A stretch of DNA of 64,000 nt, from NCBI GenBank assembly GCA_943787425.1, contig CALSMJ010000001.1, positions 1,415,271 through 1,479,270 on the forward strand, given 5' to 3'. Shown here piece by piece: positions 38,691 through 48,317 of the stretch. The DNA is from an uncultured Pseudomonadales bacterium (GTDB lineage Bacteria > Pseudomonadota > Gammaproteobacteria > Pseudomonadales > Azotimanducaceae). The notes beneath the pieces were generated by a model. The model did not search any database. It saw only the letters and a program-made list of their open reading frames with translations, and was not told where the DNA came from. The translations under genes were made by a program, and so were the position numbers. Each line of letters opens with the position of its first letter. Within the stretch, counting starts at the first letter, position 1.

Positions 38691-40499
38691 CTAAAACCCA
38701 GCTTCCCGAGCCTCAATTTTCTCGAGCATGGCCAGGTCGAAAGGTGCATAGCGATCAGAGCCCGGCAACAAAGCATAAACAGGATCTTCAAAGGATCGAA
38801 TGTCATAGGCTTGCTTACGCAAGTCGCCTTTCACCATTTTGAACGTGCCCGTGACATCAATGTCCGGCTGAACTCGGACAAACAGCGGCACGGCGTAGGC
38901 CGGTAATTCTGATCGTAAGAAGCTTGAAAACGCGTCGACATCCAACGCCGATACCCCATCCTGCAGGGTCACTGCCGCCATGCCCGCACGCCCATCCGTG
39001 CCTGGAATCTCTACCCCATAAACATTACAAAACTTGATCTGATCAAAACCATTAATGATTTCACCGACTTCGTTGGTTGAGACGTTTTCAGATTTCCAAC
39101 GAAAGGTATCTCCGACCCGATCAACAAACTGATAATGGGGATAGCCAAGGGTAAATCCAACATCCACCGTCCGCATCAGATCACCCGAGTTAAACCAGGC
39201 ATCATCGGATTCAAGCGCCGAGCGCACAATTTTTTTCTCGGTGGCTTCCGGGTCGGTATACCCTTCGAACACCGTGTCTTCGGTTATCTTACCGAGCAAT
39301 AGGCCTGGCTCGCCCTCCTTCACCGGCACACAGCGCCCAGCCGCGTCACGCACGATTTCGTCGTTATCAACATCGTATTCAACGAGCGCCACTTCTGCTG
39401 ACGTCATACCAACCGTGCAATCCCGGTTCATTAAGTTCGCAAACGCGACATTGCCTTCAGAGGCGCCATAGAACTCAGCGACTCTTGAGATGCCAAACCG
39501 TTTTTTAAAGCCAAGCCAAACATCCGGCCGCAGGCCGTTACCCATCATCGAGCGCAGAGGGTTTTTATGATCACCCGCTTGGGCCTCGGTATTTGAAAGA
39601 TACCGACATAACTCGCCAATGTAGACCAGCAAGGTGCACCCGTGCGCTCGGACCTCTGGCAAAAAATTCGACGCCGAAAACTTCCGGCGAATAAACATGC
39701 TGGCGCCGGAGACCATCGCTGCGCCCGCGCCGACCATCAGCCCAGTCCCGTGATATAACGGCAAGCAAATATACATGCGATCTTGTTCCGTGCATTTAAA
39801 GCCCGCCATAGCCGCCATGTCGGCGCTGGTTAAATAGCGGCGATTCGACAAAACTGCTGCCTTCGGTAAGCCTGTCGTCCCGGAGGTAAAGATATACAAC
39901 GCCACTTCGCCCAACGTAATCAAACTCGTTTCTTCGGGGTTTTCCGAACTTGCCGAGGCCGCCCCTTCTGCTAAATTCTTGGCCCAGTTGCTGGTCGCAT
40001 CGAGCCCGCCATCTGGCATCTCAAAATAGTCTTCGCCCTCGGTCAGCCCAAGCTCATCCTTGACTTCATTCAGCGCACCCGATACCTCGCTGCCAAAAAT
40101 GCATTTCTTGGAATGGGTCACGGTAATACAGTGGATTAATGGCTTACCGGTTAAGTTGGTATTGATAAGGCCCGCGGTTACCCCAATTTTATTGACGCCC
40201 ACGAGCAGCGCCAAAAATTCGATTCGGTTTTCCATGATCACGCTGACGGTATCACCGCGCTGAACGCCCTGGCTTTTCAAGTAATTTGCATATTGATTCG
40301 CCAACGCATTGAACTCGGACCAGGTGACTTCTTGGCCTTCAAAGACAATGGCAGAGCGTTGTCCAAACTTAAGCGCGTTGGCCTCAACTCGAGCGCCAAA
40401 ACAGTCGGCAACGGATGCGGGGCGCGGCACCATGCCTTTTTTCAGTTTCAGTAGTGTGGGCATTTCAGACAACACCGAAACAACATCAACGATTCCCAT
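38691..40499 (-). CDS. long/very-long-chain acyl-CoA synthetase
   Basis: AMP-forming acyl-CoA synthetase of 602 residues, of the bacterial long-chain-acyl-CoA synthetase class related to FATP/VLACS proteins. ATP/AMP motifs are YIFTSGTTGLPKAAV near 208-222, EFYGASEGN near 345-353 and a C-terminal GTFKMVKGDLRKQ with the conserved Lys. It activates fatty acids with ATP and CoA, membrane-associated. AAGGGG precedes the ATG. It would feed acids from terminal oxidation into beta-oxidation (inference). The gene before it, gntK, ends 99 bp upstream. Confidence 0.9.
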   Translation of the reverse strand: MGIVDVVSVLSEMPTLLKLKKGMVPRPASVADCFGARVEANALKFGQRSAIVFEGQEVTWSEFNALANQYANYLKSQGVQRGDTVSVIMENRIEFLALLVGVNKIGVTAGLINTNLTGKPLIHCITVTHSKKCIFGSEVSGALNEVKDELGLTEGEDYFEMPDGGLDATSNWAKNLAEGAASASSENPEETSLITLGEVALYIFTSGTTGLPKAAVLSNRRYLTSADMAAMAGFKCTEQDRMYICLPLYHGTGLMVGAGAAMVSGASMFIRRKFSASNFLPEVRAHGCTLLVYIGELCRYLSNTEAQAGDHKNPLRSMMGNGLRPDVWLGFKKRFGISRVAEFYGASEGNVAFANLMNRDCTVGMTSAEVALVEYDVDNDEIVRDAAGRCVPVKEGEPGLLLGKITEDTVFEGYTDPEATEKKIVRSALESDDAWFNSGDLMRTVDVGFTLGYPHYQFVDRVGDTFRWKSENVSTNEVGEIINGFDQIKFCNVYGVEIPGTDGRAGMAAVTLQDGVSALDVDAFSSFLRSELPAYAVPLFVRVQPDIDVTGTFKMVKGDLRKQAYDIRSFEDPVYALLPGSDRYAPFDLAMLEKIEAREAGF

Positions 40500-40598
40500 T
40501 GTGTAACCCCTTTTTTGACTTCCTTAGATGGTACAAGACCCAAGGACTGACTGCCACCGCTGGAACCTTGACAGTAATCTTGGCCGTAACTTGACGTG

Positions 40599-41126
40599 TT
40601 ATTTGAGCAATGCCGTACAAATTTGCGCGACCAACGCCTCTGGCGGATCCGCAATATCAAGGGTCAAAGCCTGCCTTGGCGCCTCCAGCGTCGATAACTG
40701 ACTTTGCAGCAGCGTCTCCGGCATGAAAGCATGTTCGCGCGCGGACAACCGCGCCCGCAGCAAGGCTTCTGAGCCTTGGAGAAAGACGACCTGCACCCCG
40801 GATTTTTGGCCGACTAAGATCGCCCGGTACTCTTCTTTCAAGGCGGAACAGGCAAGCACCAAGCCGGCAGGTTGATCAGCAAAATCCGCGCCCGCGACAC
40901 CTAGCCAGGCGTCAATGACAACGCTTAAGGACCTAAGCCAGGGTCGTCGGTCGGCATCGGTTAACGCAATGCCCCGCGCCATCTTGTCGATGTTGCTTTG
41001 GGGGTGATAGGTGTCGGCATCTTCAAACGTCCAGCACAGTTGCTCGGCCAACAACGCACCAACCGTGGTTTTTCCCGAACCCATGACGCCCATTAACAAG
41101 ATCACGCGCGGCATTGCCGGGGTCAT
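40599..41126 (-). CDS. gntK: gluconokinase
   Basis: Small kinase (175 residues) phosphorylating D-gluconate to 6-phosphogluconate. Walker A is GVMGSGKTTVG near 13-23; DADTYHPQSNIDKMARGIAL near 37-56 and DADRRPWLRSL near 58-68 are GntK signatures. Length is normal. No gluconate transporter or Entner-Doudoroff gene is adjacent. Start at 41126 or the nearby ATG at 41114. Confidence 0.92.
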   Translation of the reverse strand: MTPAMPRVILLMGVMGSGKTTVGALLAEQLCWTFEDADTYHPQSNIDKMARGIALTDADRRPWLRSLSVVIDAWLGVAGADFADQPAGLVLACSALKEEYRAILVGQKSGVQVVFLQGSEALLRARLSAREHAFMPETLLQSQLSTLEAPRQALTLDIADPPEALVAQICTALLK

Positions 41127-41371
41127 GCCAATGCCGCCAACACGCTGTGTTCTGACTGAACCCTAATCGCTGTCATACCGTCATCCCCTGCGGCCCTAAC
41201 CCCAACCCTCTCAATTGTGACACAAGCACGTTGCGACAACCCCATTTGCGTTAATTCGGTGTTAGATTAAACGTATCGAATGAAGCTACCGCGCGCCCAC
41301 TCAATTGGAGGACCTAAAAACCCTTTCAAAGTAGGCTTATTCTAAACGTCGCCTGACTTAAGGAGCCGGCA

Positions 41372-42154
41372 ATGATGCAAAACCTTTTCGATTTAACGGG
41401 TAAAGTCGCCTTAATTACCGGCGGCAACGGCGGCATCGGACTGGGCATGGCGGAGGGCTTGGCCTCGCAAGGCTGCGAGGTTGCCATTTGGGGCACCAAT
41501 GCAGATAAGAATGATCAAGCCCTGGCCGTTCTTCGTCAGTATGGCCCGAAAGTCTCGGCCGAGGTCTGCGATGTTTCGGACCCGACCGCCGTTGCGGACT
41601 GTTTTGCCGCCAGCCTGAAAATTCACGGCCGAGTCGATGGTTGCTTCGCCAATGCCGGGGTCGGTGGTCGTGCAACAGCCTTCGATGAGATGACCCAAGC
41701 GGAGTGGGATCGAATCATCGGTGTCAACTTAAACGGCGTGTTTTACGTTTTTCGATGCGCGGCCCAACATATGAAACAACGGGCCCAAAGCGGGGATGCT
41801 TTTGGTCGCCTCGTGGGGACAGCGAGCCTGGCCGCAATTTCGGGTCAAGCCAAAGGCCAGCACTATGCGGCAACGAAAGGGGGGTTGATCTCGATGGCCA
41901 AAGCCCTTGCCGTTGAATATGCCCGCTATGGGGTTACCGCGCACACCTTGCTCCCAGGCTGGATCGAAACCGCCATGACTGAATCCACGTTTGCTTGGGA
42001 TCGTTTTACCGACAATGTGATGCCAAGAATACCCATGCGGCGCTGGGGGACTGGCGAGGATTTCGCAGGCATTGCGGTTTACATTATGAGCCAGGCGAGC
42101 AGCTACCATACCGCCGAAACCTTTTTAATCGACGGGGGTTACGCAAATTTTTAA
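41372..42154 (+). CDS. short-chain dehydrogenase/reductase
   Basis: SDR of 260 residues. Cofactor loop ITGGNGGIGLGMA near 15-27, NAGVGG near 91-96, catalytic Ser in VGTASLAAISGQ and HYAATKGGL with Tyr-Lys near 163-171. AAGGAG precedes the ATG. Divergent from gntK. Substrate unknown; members often act on 3-oxoacyl or gluconate-like compounds. Confidence 0.9.
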   Translation: MMQNLFDLTGKVALITGGNGGIGLGMAEGLASQGCEVAIWGTNADKNDQALAVLRQYGPKVSAEVCDVSDPTAVADCFAASLKIHGRVDGCFANAGVGGRATAFDEMTQAEWDRIIGVNLNGVFYVFRCAAQHMKQRAQSGDAFGRLVGTASLAAISGQAKGQHYAATKGGLISMAKALAVEYARYGVTAHTLLPGWIETAMTESTFAWDRFTDNVMPRIPMRRWGTGEDFAGIAVYIMSQASSYHTAETFLIDGGYANF

Positions 42155-42550
42155 GCTTTGAGCTGCGCCGGCAACCCGCCCATTCATTCGCCTCTGGCGC
42201 GCAACGTCACGTTGCCGACCCGCCCGGGCACACGGTATTGAATTGCCGCCACCAAAGCGGCTAACACAGCCTTGAACCGAAGGCTGCCTCAACTGCTGCG
42301 CCCTCGCGCGCCCACACCTTTATCGGACGATATCTGCATCGGGCGATATCTGCTTTTTTTTGAAACGGCTTGCGTCCCCATTTGGACGTAACTTCTGCCA
42401 ACTTCGTCTGATCCAACGCAAAACCGGCTTGTGGCTGTGCTACCCTTTTTTCAACCAGTCGCTATGATGACACGTCACAAGACGCTCACTTTAGACTGGG
42501 TCTACAGCGCAACGACAAAAACCGCAACAATAAGCAAAAAGGTTCCTTTT
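42155..42550. other. intergenic region, 396 bp
   Basis: Between the SDR and the MelB-like transporter, same strand. It contains a 16-bp near-perfect tandem repeat followed by a T-run (42322-42362). No gene recognised. Confidence 0.4.
42322..42353. repeat. 16-bp tandem repeat
   Basis: ATCGG(A/G)CGATATCTGC occurs twice in tandem with one mismatch, immediately followed by a run of nine Ts. The T-run suggests a possible terminator context but no strong hairpin precedes it. Confidence 0.8.
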
Positions 42551-43090
42551 ATGAGCGCAAACACTCAGCAGCTTAGCTTTAGCGAAAAGGTTGGATATGG
42601 GTTAGGCGATGGCGCCTCCAATTTTTTCTTTCAAACCTTTAATGTTTTCTTACTCTACTACTACACAGATATTTTTGGTCTCTCCCCCGCGGCGGTGGGT
42701 ACGATGCTGCTCGTGACCAAACTGATCGATGCGGTCACAGATCCCGTTATGGGCATGGTTGCGGATCGAACGAACAGCCGTTGGGGTAAATTTAGACCTT
42801 ATCTGCTTTGGATGGCCATTCCCTATGGGCTGTGTGGCTATGCCATGTTCGCAAATCCTGAGCTGTCGGATTCTGGAAAGCTGATTTACGCCTATGTCAC
42901 CTACACCCTGATGATGCTCGCCTACACTGCGATCAATGTGCCCTATTCTGCGCTCATGGGGGTTATCTCGCCCGTTTCGATCGAGCGTACGAAAGTTTCT
43001 AGCTACCCGATTTTTCTTCGCTTTTACAGCGGGCTGGTTGATTGTCACCTTTGTTCGACCTTTGAAGGACCTATTGGGTGGGGGCGATGA
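42551..43090 (+). CDS. MelB-like GPH symporter, N-terminal part (frameshifted)
   Basis: N-terminal part of a sodium-coupled sugar symporter. KLIDAVTDPVMGMVADRTN near 58-76 followed by SRWGKFRPYL is the GPH signature. The ATG at 42551 (with AAGG upstream) begins the true protein; the frame runs back to 42431 without support. The frame breaks after ERTKVSSY, where one extra C in the CCC run at 43006-43008 shifts it; the conserved RFFFAFTAGWLIVTFV is in the next frame. The remainder is at 42936-43931. Confidence 0.8.
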   Translation: MSANTQQLSFSEKVGYGLGDGASNFFFQTFNVFLLYYYTDIFGLSPAAVGTMLLVTKLIDAVTDPVMGMVADRTNSRWGKFRPYLLWMAIPYGLCGYAMFANPELSDSGKLIYAYVTYTLMMLAYTAINVPYSALMGVISPVSIERTKVSSYPIFLRFYSGLVDCHLCSTFEGPIGWGR

Positions 43091-43931
43091 AGTCCTCGGC
43101 TTTCAATTAACGATGGCGATCTTTGCCGTCTTATCCGTCATTTTTTTCTGGCTTTGTTTTGCTCTCACGAAGGAACGTGTGGTGCCACCGCCCAAGCAAA
43201 GTACCAATGTAAAATCAGACCTAAAGGCGCTTATGAGTAATGGGCCCCGGCTCATCTTGTTCATTGCCGGCATCTTGACCCTCATGTCCATCGCCGTGCG
43301 AAGTGGCGGCACCATGTATTACTTCAAGTACTTTATTGGCGATGATGGCGCCGTGATGTTTCACCTGCTGGGCCTTGATTTCGATCGAACCAGTGTCTTC
43401 ATGTCCTTGGGCCTTTTGGCCATGTTGGTGGGCATCACCTTCACTAAAACCCTCGCGACCCACTTTGAAAAGCGAACCTTGATGATTGTCCTGTCGCTGG
43501 GCAATGTCGCGGCCTCAATCGGCTTCTTTTTTATTCCAGCGGACCAGTACTGGACTATGGTCTTGGTGAACTGCATCGGCTCAATCATTAACGGCCCGAC
43601 CCCTGCAATCGTCTGGGCCATGTACGCTGACAGCGCCGACTACGGCGAATGGAAAACGGGTCGACGGACCACCGGCTTGATTTTCTCGGGCATTCAGTTC
43701 GCACAAAAAATGGGGCTGGCGGTGGGCGCAGGCTTATCCGGATACATCCTGGCGTGGTACGGCTTTGTCGCCAATGAAGTACAGACCGAGGACACCATTA
43801 TGGGCATCCGTTTGATGTTCACGGTTTTCCCAGGCGTATTGGCAATTCTAGGCACCATTGCTTTCTTCTTTTATCGCCTAGATCGATCGATGATCAGCAC
43901 CATCGAGTCGGAGCTGAGCACTCGAGCCTGA
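42936..43931 (+). CDS. MelB-like GPH symporter, C-terminal part (frameshifted)
   Basis: Second part of the same transporter, genuine from RFFFAFTAGWLIVTFVRPL (about 43008) on. It contains the remaining membrane helices and the acidic GPH loop AMYADSADYGEWKTGRRTT. Joined, the protein is about 460 residues with about twelve helices and would import a sugar or related solute with sodium or protons. It is distinct from the GPH transporter at 8001-9413. Confidence 0.82.
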   Translation: MCPILRSWGLSRPFRSSVRKFLATRFFFAFTAGWLIVTFVRPLKDLLGGGDEVLGFQLTMAIFAVLSVIFFWLCFALTKERVVPPPKQSTNVKSDLKALMSNGPRLILFIAGILTLMSIAVRSGGTMYYFKYFIGDDGAVMFHLLGLDFDRTSVFMSLGLLAMLVGITFTKTLATHFEKRTLMIVLSLGNVAASIGFFFIPADQYWTMVLVNCIGSIINGPTPAIVWAMYADSADYGEWKTGRRTTGLIFSGIQFAQKMGLAVGAGLSGYILAWYGFVANEVQTEDTIMGIRLMFTVFPGVLAILGTIAFFFYRLDRSMISTIESELSTRA

Positions 43932-44041
43932 GGCTGTCCTCAACGCGCGAGCGGTCGCAACAGCACTGCTCGCCAGATTCACAGTTCATGCTCAGCCAAC
44001 TCGGCGCTACGCTTTCAACGCAAGCCAAGTCGCGCAGCACG

Positions 44042-45457
44042 TTAGTAATCCGAGGCAAGCGCGGTCAGTAGCGTCGTGTAGTACAGTAAGGATGCCTCGA
44101 TGTTATCCGTTGGCACCCGCTCATTGAGGCCATGGGAATAATCGTCGCTCAATTTCAAAAAGGTGCCACTCGCGCCGTAGCTGGGAATACCCAGCGCCCG
44201 GTACCACATTGAATCAGTCGCACCAGCGGCTTGCGAGGCGATAATCGGCATCTCGCCAAAGGCAAGACTGATCGCGTGTGTCACGGCGTCAACAAATCGC
44301 ACATCAAATGGCGAGGCAGGCGCTGTCACAACAAAATCGGCATCAACCTCAACCATTTTAAGCTGCGTTTCCGCTGCAACTTGTCGAAGCTCTGACGCAA
44401 TGGCGGCTTTTTCATGCCCTGGGAAAATGCGACAGTTCACAATGGCGGTAACCCTTTGCGGTAGGGCATTTCGGGCATGCCCGCCGTCAACCATCGTCGG
44501 GACACAGGTTGTACCAATTATTCCGATCAGGGCTGGATCAGCCCTTAGCGCTGCAATCGCCTCTGAATTGCCGGGGTCCTGGGCAAAGGCTCGCATCAAA
44601 GCGGCTTTCTGTAGATCGGGCTCAAGGTCTGCTGATTGGGTCAGATAATCACGCGTAATGTCGTTCAATTCGGGCTTGAAGCGATGCCTTGCAATGCGCG
44701 CCAGCACACCCGACATTTGTGCGATGGCGTTATCAGCTCTCGGCGCGGAGCTGTGGCCACCGGGATTGGTAATCACCAGCTCAAAATCGGCGTAGGTTTT
44801 CTCGGCGCCTTGCCAGGACCAATAGCTTGGTCGCCCCGTCTCTTCATCCAAAACACCAGACGCGCCATCAACATTGAGGACCAAGGCGGCATCGCGCAGG
44901 CGATGGGCAATCAATTTGGAACTGTGCATGGTTGTTTCTTCATCGCCCGAGAAGGCCGCGATGATTGTTCGTCTTGGTTTGAAACCCTGCCCGCGAAGCT
45001 CAATCATCGCGATCAAGGCTTGGGCTGCATCAAATTTGGTATCGCTGGCACCCCGACCGTAGAGATAGCCGTTTTCAACAACCGGCTGGAAGGGGTCTCG
45101 CTCCCAATCCTCGCGCTTGGCTTCCACCACGTCCATATGGGCAGAGATCACGATTGGTCCTAAGCTTGGATCAGATCCCGGCCAAGTCGCGATAAAGTAA
45201 GCCGTGTCGTCGAGGGGTACGATGTCGATGTCCTCGTTCGACCAGCCGCCATCGAGCAAGGCGTCCCGAAACAAGGCTGCGACCGCTGGGGTTTGATTAT
45301 CCACCCCTCGAACCGACCGAAGACTGATCGCGGCCTTAGCAAGCGCAAGCACTTTTTCTTCGGACTCAGCAAAGTCTTTGGCGGCGCTCAAAAAGGGTGC
45401 CGCTAAAAACCCCAAGATCAATCCAGCTGTCATGCAACGTTGCGTCACGGTCTTCAT
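44042..45457 (-). CDS. secreted M20 family metallopeptidase
   Basis: Zinc carboxypeptidase-like protein of 471 residues with a signal peptide (AGLILGFLAAPFLSAAKD). Metal-binding and catalytic segments: VISAHMDVVEA near 109-119 (His, Asp), YLYGRGASDTKFD near 136-148 (Asp), FSGDEET near 170-176 (catalytic Glu, metal Glu). Periplasmic peptide hydrolysis is likely. AAGGAAA precedes the ATG. A paralogue is at 62050-63465. Confidence 0.88.
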   Translation of the reverse strand: MKTVTQRCMTAGLILGFLAAPFLSAAKDFAESEEKVLALAKAAISLRSVRGVDNQTPAVAALFRDALLDGGWSNEDIDIVPLDDTAYFIATWPGSDPSLGPIVISAHMDVVEAKREDWERDPFQPVVENGYLYGRGASDTKFDAAQALIAMIELRGQGFKPRRTIIAAFSGDEETTMHSSKLIAHRLRDAALVLNVDGASGVLDEETGRPSYWSWQGAEKTYADFELVITNPGGHSSAPRADNAIAQMSGVLARIARHRFKPELNDITRDYLTQSADLEPDLQKAALMRAFAQDPGNSEAIAALRADPALIGIIGTTCVPTMVDGGHARNALPQRVTAIVNCRIFPGHEKAAIASELRQVAAETQLKMVEVDADFVVTAPASPFDVRFVDAVTHAISLAFGEMPIIASQAAGATDSMWYRALGIPSYGASGTFLKLSDDYSHGLNERVPTDNIEASLLYYTTLLTALASDY

Positions 45458-45666
45458 AATCGTGTTTCCTTGGCTAGATAAGGGCTGCTGCGCCGACTCC
45501 TGTATGATTGTGCGCCGGTAACCGCGAAGGCTTAACGGCCTTGTCCCTTGGGCCGAATTCTCTTCGCTAGGCTTACAGCTTGTTCAGCAGGATTCAGCGC
45601 ACAAAGCCTGCCGCCGCCTTTGGCTGCTGAGGCTTTGAAGATCGTCCCGCAACACAACCTGAGACC

Positions 45667-46326
45667 TCAATAACTTTTAGCTTCTAAAGCCCGCATAACG
45701 TCTGAGGGTAACTGCTTCGGATCAAGGACCGGATCCGGCTGCAATGCGCCCGTCTGCAACACCAGCGGCAAAACCCCAGCCCATACCGATGCGGCGTAGT
45801 CTTCATCTTCATCATCTGGCGGGCCGCTGCTGATTTTGGCACTGGCAGACTCAATTCGAAGGCGCAGCACCCCTGTCATCGCAATCTCGCGGGCCGTTGA
45901 GGGACGCACCTCTGCCCACCGACCTGGCATGACTTGTTCACTCATAACCTGCAGCGCAGCTTCCTTTTCTGCTGGATCATCCACGAGTTCGGCTGATCCA
46001 AACACGCTTACTGAGCGGTAATTCATCGAGGAATTAAAGGTCGAGCGCGCCAAGACAATCCCATCGAGCAAGGTCACGTGGACGCAGACCTTTGGATTGG
46101 CTGCGAGCAGCCGAATCACGCGCGCCTTGCGCGCACCGTGCAAATACAGCGTCTGCCCCTGACGACCATAAATCATCGGCACAATAAACGGTTGATCCCC
46201 TTGACTGAAAGCCACCTGGCAAACCAACCCGGCATCAAGCACGCCGTGGACGGATTCATGATCGTAGCGCGCCTTCTCGGCCAGCTGCCGAACGCGATTC
46301 CGGACCTCGGTCTCATAGCGCGCCAT
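45667..46326 (-). CDS. pyridoxamine 5'-phosphate oxidase-like flavin protein
   Basis: Split-barrel FMN-binding fold protein (219 residues) of the Pyridox_ox_2/NimA-like type. Core: YDHESVHGVLDAGLVCQVAF, PFIVPMIYGRQGQTLYLHGA near 67-86, and SMNYRSVSVFGSAELVDD. Members bind FMN, haem or F420; function uncertain. It starts 35 bp after the luciferase-like oxidoreductase gene on the same strand, so the two form an operon and may share a cofactor. Confidence 0.82.
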   Translation of the reverse strand: MARYETEVRNRVRQLAEKARYDHESVHGVLDAGLVCQVAFSQGDQPFIVPMIYGRQGQTLYLHGARKARVIRLLAANPKVCVHVTLLDGIVLARSTFNSSMNYRSVSVFGSAELVDDPAEKEAALQVMSEQVMPGRWAEVRPSTAREIAMTGVLRLRIESASAKISSGPPDDEDEDYAASVWAGVLPLVLQTGALQPDPVLDPKQLPSDVMRALEAKSY

Positions 46327-46361
46327 TTAATCCGCCCAGTTAATCCGATTGCACATCAAGA

Positions 46362-47234
46362 TTACGCAGCCGCCAGCGGCATGATCTCTTCGGCTAACGC
46401 GGCCATCCGGTCCAGACCACCTGGGCCGGCAAAGAAAAATGCTGGGATCATAATCCGGCCAACCCCAGCATCTCGCATTTCTTCAATACCCGCTTTGGGA
46501 TCGCTCATTTGGGTGCCAAACATGGCATTGATCTCGAGGCTCGCAGGGTCCCGCCCAGCGGTTTCACAAGCGCCGTGTACTCGGCCGATCAGCGCTCGGA
46601 GCCGGTCGATATCGCCCTCGCCTGGAAAATAGCCATCCGCCAGTTTCACAGCGCGCGCAATCGCCGCGGGGGTATCGCCTCCGACCAAAATTGGGATGTT
46701 GCCATTAACGGGTTTCGGGCTGCACGTTACCGGGTCAAAGTCGACAAACTCACCATGAAATTCGGCATGAGACGCCGCCCAAACCGCGCGCATGGCAGCA
46801 ATGTACTCATCATTTCTGGCGCCGCGGCGCGCCCAAGGCACGCCCAGCGCGTCAAATTCTTCTTTCATCCAACCCACACCAAGCCCCAACTCAACCCGAC
46901 CACCAGAGAGCTGATCTAAGGTTGCGAGCTCTTTCGCTAAAATCAAAGGATTGCGCTGCGGCACAATTAAAATACACGTGCCAAGGCGAAGCGTCGGTGC
47001 CGCAGCGGCGGCATAGGCCAGCCAAATCAGCGGATCTGGAATCGGCGTGTCGGGTTCGGCAGGGATTTTACCATCCGGGGTATACGGATACTTCGAGCCG
47101 ATCGCATCCGGCATGATGACATGCTCGCCACCCCAGATCGATTCAAACCCAGCCGCTTCAGCGCGCTCACAGAGCGCCATGGTTGATGGCCCATCGATGG
47201 CAATGCTGCTTCCAAAGGCTAATCCTACTTTCAT
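46362..47234 (-). CDS. luciferase-like (LLM class) oxidoreductase, F420-type
   Basis: TIM-barrel flavin/deazaflavin oxidoreductase of 290 residues, resembling the TIGR03619 'probable F420-dependent' class. LGTCILIVPQRNPLILAKE and LDQLSGGRVELGLGVGWMKEEF near 106-127 are diagnostic. It could use F420 or FMN. GGAG precedes the ATG. First gene of a likely two-gene operon with the split-barrel protein at 45667-46326. Confidence 0.85.
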   Translation of the reverse strand: MKVGLAFGSSIAIDGPSTMALCERAEAAGFESIWGGEHVIMPDAIGSKYPYTPDGKIPAEPDTPIPDPLIWLAYAAAAAPTLRLGTCILIVPQRNPLILAKELATLDQLSGGRVELGLGVGWMKEEFDALGVPWARRGARNDEYIAAMRAVWAASHAEFHGEFVDFDPVTCSPKPVNGNIPILVGGDTPAAIARAVKLADGYFPGEGDIDRLRALIGRVHGACETAGRDPASLEINAMFGTQMSDPKAGIEEMRDAGVGRIMIPAFFFAGPGGLDRMAALAEEIMPLAAA

Positions 47235-47618
47235 ACTGTGACTCCGTTTTTGCTTTCCTGCATCCTACCGCAAAAAACGGGTTTGCGCGGTGTGCAATGC
47301 GATTTCGGTTTTCGTCCTGGATAACCGATGAGAAATCCTTCGCGCGCAAACCTTCGCTGCTGAGCCTGCGACCATGAAAGCCAGTGCCCCGTCTGGTTAT
47401 TATTTGGATACTAAAAAGGCGCCTGTACGGCGCAGGCCATTGGCCTTCGACCGTGGCAGGCCTGTTCAAGGTCACGTGTTGCGACTATGAGGGGCGCGTA
47501 TTTTTGCGCTAAAGTCATAGAACCTTCGCGACCAGCCCGAGATTAAAGCGCGCTCGCAAGACCCTATCAATCAAGCTCGATTGCGTATTTCGAGCCAATA
47601 ACCCAAAGGAACATCGCG
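47235..47618. other. divergent region, 384 bp
   Basis: Between the luciferase-like gene (minus) and the VOC gene (plus). No gene, strong palindrome or terminator was recognised. Confidence 0.4.
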
Positions 47619-48308
47619 ATGAACAAAATTGACGGACTCCATCACCTCGCCATTTGCACCGCCGATATGAAAGCTCAGATCGCATTTTTTACCGACAAAC
47701 TCGGCATGGAATTGGTCGCGCTGTATTGGATGCACGGCGTTGAAAACACCTGGCACGGCTTTTTGAGATTGAACGATGAGAGCTCGATCGCCTTTGTCAG
47801 CAATCCGGACATGAAAACCATTCCGGCGACCCTTGGCCAGACCCACGCTGGTAATGCAGCCGCCAATGCCGCGCCCGGCACCATGCAACACGTTGCACTC
47901 AGAGTCGATTGCCATGAGACACTCCTTGCTATGCGGGACCGGCTTCGGGATAAGGGTGTGCCGGTTATGGGCCCTGTTGATCATGGCTTTTGCGCCTCGA
48001 TTTATTTTGCCGGACCTGAAAACTTGGCCCTCGAGCTGTCTTACTCAAAGACAGCCCTAGACCAAAACGCCTGGATCGACCCAGAGGTGGTTGCCTTGGC
48101 CGGCATTACGTCAGATGAGTTGATGCAGTACAAAGCGCCCCCGCCCTATCAAGATCAGGCTGGCGCCGTTGCCCAGCCGGTGCTGAGTGAAACCGAGGGA
48201 CCACATTTAAGCAATTATCCGCCAGGCGCTTACGAGGCCATCATGGGGATACCCGATGAGCGCATCTGGCAAATGGTTGACCATGAGCCACCAGTGAAGA
48301 TCAGCTAA
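47619..48308 (+). CDS. VOC family (glyoxalase/dioxygenase fold) protein
   Basis: Protein of 229 residues with a vicinal-oxygen-chelate fold: LHHLAICTADMKAQIAFFTD near 7-26 supplies the first metal His, MQHVALRVDCHET near 88-100 the second and NLALELSY near 138-145 the Glu. The C-terminal 80 residues are a less conserved tail. Substrate unknown; relatives include ring-cleaving dioxygenases and glyoxalases. AAGGAA precedes the ATG. Convergent with the aldo/keto reductase 9 bp away. Confidence 0.82.
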   Translation: MNKIDGLHHLAICTADMKAQIAFFTDKLGMELVALYWMHGVENTWHGFLRLNDESSIAFVSNPDMKTIPATLGQTHAGNAAANAAPGTMQHVALRVDCHETLLAMRDRLRDKGVPVMGPVDHGFCASIYFAGPENLALELSYSKTALDQNAWIDPEVVALAGITSDELMQYKAPPPYQDQAGAVAQPVLSETEGPHLSNYPPGAYEAIMGIPDERIWQMVDHEPPVKIS

Positions 48309-48317
48309 TCGGCTGCA

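Noticed and set aside
46078-46632. Plus-strand frame of 184 codons
   Set aside because: Antisense to the two flavin-type oxidoreductase genes; no own features.
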